The notes under the pieces are model-generated. The model was given only the letters and a program-made list of their open reading frames with translations, made no database searches and was not told the origin of the DNA. Below are positions 24,701 to 33,000 of a DNA stretch of 64,000 nucleotides, piece after piece; the stretch's first letter is position 1; each line of letters starts with the position of its first letter. Source of the stretch: Gordius sp. MW1 (lineage: Eukaryota; Nematomorpha; Gordioida; Gordea; Gordiidae). The stretch is from the NCBI GenBank assembly GCA_964036665.1, contig OZ038528.1:21067245-21131244 (forward strand), read 5' to 3'. The position numbers and the translations under genes were made by a program.

Positions 24701-26311
24701 ATGACGACAAGGCTTTTAAAATAATTCATAATTACTAAGCATTTATCAAGTATTAATCCTATCATAATCAAGATTTGATTAAGAAACTTATAATTCATTA
24801 GCTTATGCAATAAAGGCACACATGGGCGAAAACGAGAAAAAAAAATTTCAATGCAAAAACTTTGAAAAATAAATAAATTTATATTTTGCCCCCCTCTAAT
24901 TGAACTTTTAAACGTTTTGCCCCCCCCCTTAATCCAAAACCTGGCTATGCCCATGCTCTCGCGGGTCAACATATCTTAATTTTTGTGATAATATATGAAA
25001 TTAATATACTAAATCAAATATTATTAATTTGTGATGTCATAACTATCGTTGTATCAAAAATGCTTGTAATATTTTGAAAATACTGCAAACCCAAGTGGTG
25101 GGGAAAGTTGGATTTAATAAAGGATATTTTGAAACAAAATTGGGAACAAGTCCTTACTTGTCAATTATACGTATTATTATAAAAAAAGATAAAAGATTTA
25201 ACAGTTTTTGATATAACATGAAAACAGGATATCTATTCAATTTTGTTTTCAATTCCTTAAAAAATTCATTATATCGAAGAAATTAACTTTATATAAATGT
25301 AATGAGTTTTACCTCGATAATACACGTTGTATTTGATTGATAAGCAAAGCTACAATATAGTTTCTCAATAACTCCACTGTCATTTTCAATGGTTTTGGAA
25401 GTTATCAAGTGATTACTTAGCAATATTTCAGCTGATATATTTGAAAATGCTTCATTTTTAACAGAAATATTGTTTGTAAGAGAGATGACCAGCTTAAATT
25501 TCCAAGTAATAGTCGGAACATGTACCCTAAAGTATTAAATACAACCATTGTCATCAATAAGTTTAATTAAAAAATAGTTTATAAAATGAATGCAACTTAA
25601 AAAAATGAAAGTTATGATTTAGTAAATCCTTTTAAAAATTGATAGTACAATTCAAACAATAAAAATATTAATTTGTATAAAACAGATATATAAAAATATA
25701 TGACTTATAAATTGTGGTGATATTAAATTTCATTCTATCCCCAAAAGGACAATTTGGCATTAGTTGTTTGACAATAAATTTAGTCCAAGCATGTGATACA
25801 TTCAACAGATATATGCAACTTGAGTATAAACCCTTAATAATATTTTATAACTAATTAACTAAACTCTTTACCTTTTGCTTGATTTTTAATATTTCTTTGG
25901 GTATAAGTGCAGCTACATACCAAATACCATTATTAGGATGGGAAATTGTCAATGGTGATGAATAAAAATTGACTAAAGGTGCAGACATTTTTACAGAATA
26001 TCTCTGCTCAACTTGACTAATATATTGATAGTTTGATAAATTTTCATATATAAATGGATATTTTCCATATTGCACAAATATATCAATATTTTTAACCGGA
26101 CAATTTATTTTATTTGCATAAGGGATAAAATAAAATGACAAGGTTTCAACATCAACGGGAATGTTATAGTAAGTTAAACTTACAGAATGATAATTTTCAT
26201 ATATTTTTAAGGTCATTCTTTCAGCTCTAGTTATAAGACCTTATAAAGATTAATCATTATATTTTATCTTAAACCTGCACAAAGAGAGCAGGCCATCCAT
26301 AAAAACATCAT
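6756..26311 (-). CDS. TMEM8/PGAP6-type multipass protein with EGF-like domain, complete 13-exon gene
   Basis: Exons in transcript order: 26275-26311, 25872-26224, 25705-25832, 25313-25526, 22343-22463, 16961-17121, 16288-16473, 15678-15994, 14956-15203, 14304-14482, 13537-13797, 12846-12968, 6756-6926. Together they make 832 codons plus TAA, with phase kept at every junction. Order of parts: a short signal-like start (MMFLWMACSLCA), a large extracellular region (residues 12-525), an EGF-like region ending CQCIAGGWEGLACD (about 530-598), then about seven membrane helices. The helical part keeps CREST-superfamily marks: LTTSN, FYHSCDEAV and YIHSLWHLMM. Vertebrate PGAP6 (TMEM8A) is a GPI-specific phospholipase A2. 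The EGF-like and long N-terminal parts argue against myomaker (TMEM8C). Which TMEM8 paralogue it matches is not resolvable here. Least sure are the 37-bp first exon and the donors at 25704 (GTCATA) and 15677 (GTTTTA). Confidence 0.82.
7042..7172. mobile_element. Short inverted-repeat element, CATGGGCGTAGCCA family, copy b
   Basis: The left end CATGGGCGTAGCCAG and right end TGGCTACGCCCAT are near-perfect inverted repeats around a G-run rich core. It lies in the last TMEM8 intron just before the tandem repeat units. Confidence 0.7.
7262..9991. repeat. 2.7-kb tandem repeat unit 1, Helentron-like non-autonomous element
   Basis: The unit begins at a GC hairpin (CGGGCCTTCGGCCC) and ends at a hairpin module TTGCATAGCAATTA. 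Near its start is TTTGCTATGCAATTTATGGG, the inverse of the 3' end CCCATAAATTGCATAGCAA, so the unit has subterminal inverted repeats. The middle holds at least eight ~110-130 bp sub-repeats starting TTGGCCAATGGTCATTTTTT (8455, 8560, 8685, 8795, 8902, 9033, 9158, 9446) and ~55-bp repeats starting CTAGTTAAATTGCATAGC. Core tandem repeats, subterminal inverted repeats and a terminal hairpin without transposase resemble Helentron-type (HINE) elements. That class is inference. It lies in the last TMEM8 intron; open frames in it are repeat artefacts. Confidence 0.65.
7652..7723 (-). other. tRNA-like sequence (degenerate, SINE-head-like) in repeat unit 1
   Basis: On the minus strand this reads GCCAGCATGGTATAGTGGTT (A-box-like TAGTGGTTATAGC) and later GGGGTTCAAGTC (B-box-like), spaced as in a tRNA. 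An anticodon-loop-like TTGTGAA is present, but the anticodon and T stems pair poorly, so it is not a normal tRNA gene. Probably a tRNA pseudogene or the head of a tRNA-derived SINE. Confidence 0.5.
9992..12813. repeat. 2.8-kb tandem repeat unit 2, Helentron-like non-autonomous element
   Basis: A second, nearly identical copy of 7262-9991 in direct tandem, offset by about 2.73 kb. Differences seen include one extra ~55-bp CTAGTTAAATTGCATAGC repeat near 12490, extra ACGG repeats in the GACGGAC run near 12740-12770, and scattered base changes. High identity across non-coding sequence points to a recent tandem duplication, or a misassembly. Confidence 0.65.
10385..10456 (-). other. tRNA-like sequence in repeat unit 2
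   Basis: The duplicated copy of the tRNA-like segment at 7652-7723, with few changes (CCTGCGC for CCGGCGC). Carried along by the tandem duplication. Confidence 0.5.
13798..16960 (-). other. Small TMEM8 introns between exons
   Basis: Introns 13798-14303, 14483-14955, 15204-15677, 15995-16287 and 16474-16960 are AT-rich. I see no distinct gene in them. The intron near 14580-14650 has C-run remnants (CCCCTACCCCTCC) and GGTTACGC like a decayed CATGGGCGTAGCCA-family copy. Confidence 0.45.
17190..17361. mobile_element. Short inverted-repeat element, CATGGGCGTAGCCA family, copy c
   Basis: The ends are CATGGGCATAA and CTGGCTAAGCCCATG. The core has a long G run (about 17 G near 17203) and GGGGCTGCCCCCC. 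It lies in the 5.2-kb TMEM8 intron. Confidence 0.6.
19233..19365. mobile_element. Truncated TAGTGTTG-family MITE
   Basis: The left end TAGTATTGTGAAAACGGCTG is followed by GGGTTTTGTATGGTC and GTCGACTAAACATAAAC, matching the left half of the copies at 32786, 37532 and 46439. I see no convincing right end, so its limit is approximate. Confidence 0.45.
19637..20568. mobile_element. hAT-like non-autonomous element, TAGAGTTG family, copy 1
   Basis: Starts TAGAGTTGTTAAATTGC and ends GCAATTTAACAACTATA, flanked on both sides by the same 8 bases, CGTAGGAG (19629-19636 and 20569-20576). The arms are inverted repeats of over 200 bp rich in GCTCGAG. The centre (about 19970-20350) is an array of ~57-bp repeats with long G and C runs and the phrase TCTGGTGAGAAAGAGGGTAA. 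An 8-bp target duplication plus TAG-start ends fits the hAT superfamily. No transposase inside. Confidence 0.8.
19975..20350. repeat. G/C-run minisatellite inside the TAGAGTTG element
   Basis: At least five repeats of about 57 bp, each with C or G runs of 6-12 bases around CTCTGGTGAGAAAGAGGG. Proline-rich open frames here are products of the C runs, not genes. On one strand the closely spaced G runs could form G-quadruplexes. Confidence 0.75.
21259..21668. repeat. CCCGG/CGGGT-rich element, degenerate
   Basis: The left part (TAGAGACCAGAAAAACCCGG, CCCGGGCGGGCACCAT) and right part (GGGTCGGGTAATTTGAC, TCTGACCTCTG) resemble the ends of the CGGGTC-rich elements at 53188-54013 and 58915-59250. Poorly conserved and no clear target duplication. 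Confidence 0.4.
23092..24039. mobile_element. hAT-like element with CCCGAC/GTCGGG repeat arms, copy in TMEM8 intron
   Basis: Starts TAGAGAACTGCA and ends TGCAGTACTCTA. The flanks GTACACAC (23084-23091) and GTGCACAC (24040-24047) are 8-bp target duplications differing at one base. The right arm is a tandem array of TCGGG-type repeats alternating with TTAAAAATTTTAAAA. A CATGGGCGTAGCCA-family copy (23639-23743) is inserted inside it. The same family is seen at 54543-55684 and, truncated, at 32117. Confidence 0.75.
23639..23743. mobile_element. Short inverted-repeat element, CATGGGCGTAGCCA family, copy d, nested
   Basis: Runs from CCATGGGGAGGGGGC to TTGGCTACGCCCAT with the family's G-run core. 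It lies inside the hAT-like element 23092-24039, so it inserted later. Confidence 0.55.
24831..24955. mobile_element. Short inverted-repeat element, CATGGGCGTAGCCA family, copy e
   Basis: Left end CATGGGCGAAA and right end CTGGCTATGCCCATG with C-run core (TTTTGCCCCCC). The left half is degenerate. Lies in a TMEM8 intron. Confidence 0.5.
26275..26311 (-). CDS. TMEM8 first coding exon (signal peptide start)
   Basis: Starts at ATG 26311-26309, encodes MMFLWMACSLCA and splices after one base of the next codon (donor GTTTAA at 26274). It joins the acceptor before 26224 to give alanine. The 12 residues are hydrophobic and small-residue rich, as expected for the start of a secretory leader. Chosen because it is the nearest upstream exon with an ATG that fits the phase. 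Confidence 0.55.
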
Positions 26312-28039
26312 TTTTTCATTCCAGCCCTTTCACTCTCATATGATAACCATATGACTATTTTGACAATGACAGACATTCATGTACATGCCGTAATTATGGA
26401 GAATTTATTGTGAGGCAATAAACATCAACTTAATAATTTGGAGTGAAGGAGAAAGAGAAGAGAGTAGGTGAAGAGAAAGAGATATGGATTAGTAAATATC
26501 GCGTGTATAATATGTGCTCTAATGTACTCCGTTTTCCAACCATAGTGGGACAAATTTTAATAAGGGAAAGGGGTTTACGTAAACACAAATAAAATTTAAT
26601 ATAGAGGTAAAACAAATAAACTAAAATGGACCTATATATAAAACTTTAATATACTGGAATAATTTACTATTTTTTAATAAAAATAAAAAATACCGTGGCA
26701 ATATAGCCTCAAAAAATATTAAAATGAGCATTTTTGCACCTTCAATTTTTTTTTATCAAAAATTTTCGAAGTTTTGAGAAAAAATTAAAATATATTATAA
26801 TTTAGCGCAAAATTCTCTGTTATAATTACTAGTCTGGTTGCAGAATGGCACAAAGTCAATATTTTAGGCCTGTGTTATTATATTAATATTTTGTGCTGTT
26901 AAAGAACATCATCAGATTTGAACAAGATGAATTAATAAATATAAATAAAATAATACAAGCTTACCTTCAGAGAATATTTAATTTTGTTATAAAACTAATA
27001 AATGTTTATACATTAAATATAACGTTGTATAGGGATAATATAATGATGTGAAAATGGATAGAGGATCTCTTTACCTATATCTTATTAAGTGTTGGGTCCA
27101 ACGTTCTAATAAGGGAGGGTTCTAGAGGTTATCTTTCGAAATAAGTTTCAGTATTAGGTAATATTGTTGCTTTCAAATTGCTTGTATGATCGTTTTATAA
27201 TAATTGATTAGAAACGGATGTTACATTTGCGTTGGGGCTATATTACCCAGCTAGATGTTTCTTGAGACGGTTCCCCCACATAATCCCGAAAACGCAGAAT
27301 TCCGAATTTCGAAACTACGTTTTTCCGCCAATATTAACATATGGGAAATTTGAAAAACTCTTTAACTATTGCAAATCAAGATAACAAAGAGAATATAAGT
27401 AAGCTTTATTATGCAAGTATACACATGTTGTTATAGGTTTTATAAAATCTAATAGAAATAATAATATAGTCACTTTCAAAAATTTTGACTATATCAAGAT
27501 CAGAGCAGGTAAGGTGGGACAAGTATACAATAAAAGCAGGCACTACAGTATATGTAAATGCCCAGGAAGAGCTGTCCTTAGATATAATAATTTTATGATA
27601 ACATCAGAACATTAACAAAATTGTATACAAAAACAAAATCTCCAAAAAAACTTTTTAATACAAATTTAGCTTTGAATGAAAAAACAACAAGTGTTAAGGT
27701 TATAGAAAATATCTCTACTCCCATAGAAAATCAAGAAAATAAGATATGTCTATAATTTTTTGAGATTTTTTTAAGATTCTAGTCAAGGTGCAATTTTATT
27801 AAACTCAGTGGATGATATAATACCAAGTAATGTCACATGATTGATTATCATAGACATTAACTGTTAGTTACTATTAACTATTAAATTTTTTGTAAATAGA
27901 TTCTAACAATAATGCCCTAAATGTTATGGGACCTTTTAAGGTTGCTATTTCCATTTTTCACAAGCAATAATTGGAAAATCTAAGAAATTGGGTCTTACTA
28001 GAGACTATATTAAAGATCCAACAATTCGTACAATTATAA

Positions 28040-28339
28040 AACAAATTAACCCTAACCCCGGGCATAACAACCAACAACCACTTGGAAAGTTATCAGAGTG
28101 CCTTAAAAAAGATAGTGAAACAACCACATCCTAATATCTATAGTTTTACACAAATGATAAAGGAATATCAGAGGAATACTGAAACAAAAATAATACAAAT
28201 CAACAATGGAAATATATTGTTTAAAGTTAAAAGGAAAATGGAAACAAAGGCTGTGGTACGCCTACAAACTCTTTATAAAAATAATGAAATTGATTGTTAT
28301 GAATTTTTAAATACTATATGTAATTATATAAAAATATGA
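28040..28339 (+). pseudogene. Decayed MULE-type transposase C-terminal fragment
   Basis: The open stretch reads TTNNHLESYQSALKKIVKQ, HPNIYSFTQMIKEYQ, NTETKIIQINNGN and later LQTLYKNNEIDCYEFLNTI. The order of an NN-x-x-E-S/G-x-H/Q block, HPN, an Ile/Gln-rich helix and a short final helix is the pattern I associate with the C-terminal part of animal MULE transposases. Upstream frames are closed by stops. No transposase N-terminal domain or ends were found, so it is a relic. The family call rests on pattern memory alone. Confidence 0.55.
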
Positions 28340-28503
28340 ACAATAAAACATGTAATAAAAGCAATAAGATTAGTACTAGCAACAATTGAATTGATATATT
28401 TTTGCAAGGCTCTGTATAATGTTCAACATGTAAATAATTCATAATATGCGGATAAGAAAAAATATATCATTTTTAAAATAATGATTCCAACAACTTCAAC
28501 TAA

Positions 28504-28837
28504 TGATTTCATATTTTCTAATCTTGAAATAATTTATTTTCCTTAGTTAATGTGTAACATATTAGCATCAGTTATTTCTTGAAGGGCTAACAAGTTATCA
28601 ATAATTTTCTCTTAACACAACAATTTATATGATTATTATATAAGGTTACTTGTGAGATGAATTGAAAAATATGATTTCATATTTTCTAATCTTAAAATTA
28701 TTTATTTTCCTTAGTTAATGTGTAACATATTATCATCAGTTATTTCTTGAAGGGCTAACAAGTTATCAATAATTTTCTATTAATACAACAATTTATATGA
28801 TTATTATATGGTTACTTGTGAGATGAATTGAAAAATA
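28504..28837. repeat. Tandem duplication of a ~168-bp AT-rich unit
   Basis: GATTTCATATTTTCTAATCT starts at about 28504 and again at about 28672. Both copies run through GTTATTTCTTGAAGGGCTAA to GGTTACTTGTGAGATGAATT with few changes. Confidence 0.8.
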
Positions 28838-29713
28838 TCGATGGTAATTTCAAATCGTAGCCATAGCCTTATCTTAGTTTTGGGATTGTGCGGTTTCGGA
28901 GATATGCGGGGTTCCCCTTGAGACGTGTTCCAAAATCTCTTTTTGTTTCCCCAATATAAAAAATATTGCATTGATTACATATTATTTTATATAGTAGTTT
29001 ATTTTTCATAGGAGAAGTTGGTAATTATTTTGTATCATAAGGTATGTTGGTCTCTGACTTATTATTATGTTGTTTATCCTATTGCTCTTTAAAATGTGTT
29101 TTTTCTCATGAAATTATAAGGAATAGATTGATGGTGTGGAAATGTATAAAAACTTTATCACAATTAGTGTGAGTTTTTTTCTGAAAACATTAATAGATAT
29201 CAAAAATAAGTTAAAAGGATATCTTAATAAACTAAACGCCTCAAATAAATATATAATTTCCTTATTTATGCTACTGGTGAGAATGATAAGTTAATTGCTC
29301 TATTTAAAAGCCAACGTAAAGTATTGACTTTTAAATTAAAAGGAGTAAACTATTAAAGGGAATATTTCAAAATTTGTTTAAAGGTGTGTGCTAATTGACT
29401 GTTTACTTATTTATTTAAAATTCTGAATTTTATAATGATAAATAAATGGAAATAAATTGGAATAAATTATCCTGAATTGAAATTAATTAAGGTAAGAGTA
29501 TTGATTCTTTCAGTAGTATTATTTAAAGGAAAGTGAATAAATATTTAATAATAAAACAATTGGGTTTGTCTTCTTTTTTGTTTTTATTTTCTTTCAGTTC
29601 AAAAGGTAATAATCATCTGTAGATTACTAAGATCAGTTATTTCTTAAATGCAGCATTGTAGCTCGTTTTCCAATTATAACTTTTAGAGGGTTCAATTTGT
29701 TTGGCCTAGACAT

Positions 29714-29916
29714 TAGAGTTGTTAAATTGCTAATTTTTTTCAACTCCAGCTACCATCTGCTCGAGTTTCTGCTCTGCCCTCGAGCATTTTTATATGCTAC
29801 TGTTCTGCCTAGTGCACCGAACAGCGAGCAAATATTGTGCTAACGCGCATATTAAGCAACTCAGTGTGCGTGCTCGCGCCTGAAGTTTGAAGAAAGTTAG
29901 CAATTTAACAACTCTA
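29714..29916. mobile_element. hAT-like MITE, TAGAGTTG family, copy 2
   Basis: Starts TAGAGTTGTTAAATTGC and ends GCAATTTAACAACTCTA. Flanks CTAGACAT (29706-29713) and CTCGACAT (29917-29924) are 8-bp target duplications with one mismatch. It is 203 bp long with no coding capacity and ends 92 bp before the MFSD14 start codon. Confidence 0.85.
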
Positions 29917-30007
29917 CTCGACATAAACATCAAATATTTTTCTGCCAAATTTAGCATTATCAACTATCAGCTGTTGAATTTTTAATGCTCATTAAAAGGC
30001 CGCGGTG

Positions 30008-33000
30008 ATGTCAAATAAGAAGAGGGCCAGATCATATAGTCATAGTTTTAAGAGAAGAACTAAAGATGAGGTTTTATAAACATTATTTTTACAAGTAATC
30101 TGTTCAGATTTCATTTTTTGGAAAGCCATCACTCTATCATGCCCTCATCATTATATTTCTTGAATTCTTTTCATGGGGCTTATTGACATCTCCTATGATT
30201 ATTGTATAAATTAAATTATAAGATTTGTTTTATGAATTAATTAGGCTTTAAACAAAACATTTCCTCACCATACATTTTTAATGAATGGTATTGTACAGGG
30301 AATCAAAGTTTGATCATTTCTAAAATGTTACTCTATATATTAATTACAAATAGTATATAATAGCTTTAACCAAATTTTATGATTATATAGGGTATTTTGT
30401 CATTCTTTAGTGCCCCAATGATTGGGGCTCTATCTGATTTGTGGGGTAGAAAATCATTTTTACTTTTGACTGTCTTTTTTACCTGTTGTCCAATACCATT
30501 AATGAAAATCAGTCCTTGGTAAGTAGACTTAAAATTTATTAATACATGATTACATTTGCATTATTTATTCTAGGTGGTTTTTTGCCCTAATCTCTATCTC
30601 GGGCATATTATCTGTTACATTTTCAATTGTGTTTGCTTATGTTTCAGATATTACTTCTGAAGAAAATCGAGCAATATCTTATGGATTGGTAATATTATTG
30701 TATCTTTTTTATTGGATCAGTGTGAATATCTCACTATTTAACACATTTTTGGATATCTAATCAAAACATTTTATTTAAAAAACAATTAAGAATGCTCTAT
30801 CATTTATGATACAGGTATCTGCTACATTTGCAGCCAGCCTTATAACCAGTCCAGCAATTGGGGCCTACCTGGAAAGGGCATATAGTGATAGTTTGGTCAT
30901 ACTATTAGCTACGGCCATAGCACTTTTTGACGTTTTTTTCATACTATTAGTTGTACCAGAATCTCTAAACTACAAAGAACCTGCAAGTCCTTTAGCCAAA
31001 GGCACCTATCCATACCATCATCTTTTAAAATATCGAGAAAGTCAACATCACAAACTGCACCATTACGATTTGCAGGCACAACAATCGATGCAAACTGTTG
31101 TCAAGCAACCCACATCTACTATATCTTGGGAAAATGCTGACCCTCTATGGGTAATAAATATACTCCTTTATTAATCATTTTTAGGCATTAAAACAATTTG
31201 AAATTAGTAAAAAACCATGAAATTTAGCTTTAAAATAAGATCTTGTAGATACTTATATCTTAAACTTTTAACCTAAATTACATAGATTTTAACTAATTTT
31301 TTAAAGCTTGAGTATAGCATTTAGTTTCATGAAAAGATAAAAAGATATAGATACCTCTTTAATAGAGGAAACTTCACTATATTGATAATTTAGTTTATGT
31401 TATGGACACTGGTATACAAATTGAATGTAATTCTGCTAAGTTACCTTTAATATTATGAAAGTAGCTTATTATTTGCTTTAAATGATAATTGTTAGCTCTA
31501 GCATGGACTTAATCAGTTAAGGGAGCCAAAAAAGTTAAAAAAAAATTATGGAGGGGGAGGGGCAAAAAAGGATTTTTTATAGATTTTTAGGTTGTGTCTT
31601 ATATGATTTCTTAATGGTTTTTTTATTCTGCAAAATTATTCCATTTGGCTTTGAAAATAATTACTTCGACTTTTATTAGCTCCACTTTTCATCTTAAAGT
31701 TATTATTTTAAAGATGTAATGATTATTATTCATCAAAAAATAAGAATCAATATTAAGTAGAACCTGCCTAGGCGAGAAAGCACCTTTTCTTAGTATTAGG
31801 CCCCGTCACTTTGTATGTGCATATAAGTGTATAACCAAATTGTTTAGAGCTAGGTGTGGAGGGGCTCCCCCCCCCCCTTCTAATTTATGGGCCAACTTTT
31901 AGTTTTATAATGCATTGCCTACGTATATTTGAAAGGAGCATTATGGGTTAAAATCGACGATACCAATTCGATGTTTTTTAATTATCGATTTTTATTTCGC
32001 ACTTCGTTTCTCACTTTCTCCAGTTGTTGCTTTGTTTACGAAGGTATTTTTCACTTAAGTTCACCCATTAGAGTATACTTAGCGATAAACAAATAATGGA
32101 CGGCCGAGTTGATTACTAGAGATCTGCAAAGTCACTAACCCTACCCGACCCGATTTTTTTTTTAATTTTCTACTCGACCCTGCCCGAAAGTATTTTAAAA
32201 TTTTCAACTCGGACCCGACCCGGCCCGACCCGAAATCGTTTAAGTTTTTTTAACATGATCCCTCCCGAACGCGTTTTAAATTTTGGTATCCGACACGAGA
32301 GTAAGAAAAATTGAGGTTTGTAAAATTTAATCGACAAGTTTAAATGTGATTTATGAAACTAATTGATACCACAGATTTTGATTACTAAATTTATTCGTAT
32401 AGTGATCTATAAATATTATAGCATCTACAATATCGGGTCGCAATTAATTTGAAATATATAGTTTGGCAAATGAACCACTACTTACTATTATTTTGGTTTA
32501 TGAATATATATTTACGTAGTTTAAATTAAGAATGAACTACCACTTCACACTAATTAAATACAATTTATAAATATTATTTTGTTGATATATTTTACCTTTC
32601 ACGAGTCAAATTTAAATTTGCGTCCAAATTAAAACGATTAGATTAAAAAAACATAAGGAATTTAATGAACTGAATGAATGATCTTCAAATATACATTTCG
32701 ATATCAATTAAAAACCGGAGACGACATGACAACCAAAAACGAGCCCCTAAATTGCATAGCAATTAGGTGATATTATACTACATAGTAGTGTTGTAAAAAC
32801 GGCTGGGTTTTGTTTGGCCGACCTTTGCTTTAACTAAGGCTAACGGTCGGCTCTGGTCTGTTTTTCAAATTTTGACTAAGCCTAGTGGTCGACTTAGAAA
32901 AATAGACCAAAAAATCTTTCGTCTGTTTATGTTTAGTCGACTATAATAAAAGGCCGACCTAACAAAATCCAGCCGTTTTTCAACATTACAACAGGAGTTT

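Larger units (their letters stand above)
26312..30007. other. Divergent intergenic region between TMEM8 and MFSD14
   Basis: About 3.7 kb separating two head-to-head genes, so both promoters should lie here. It contains a decayed MULE transposase tail (28040-28339), a tandem 168-bp duplication (28504-28837) and a TAGAGTTG-family MITE (29714-29916). I cannot identify core promoter elements with confidence in such AT-rich DNA. Confidence 0.5.
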
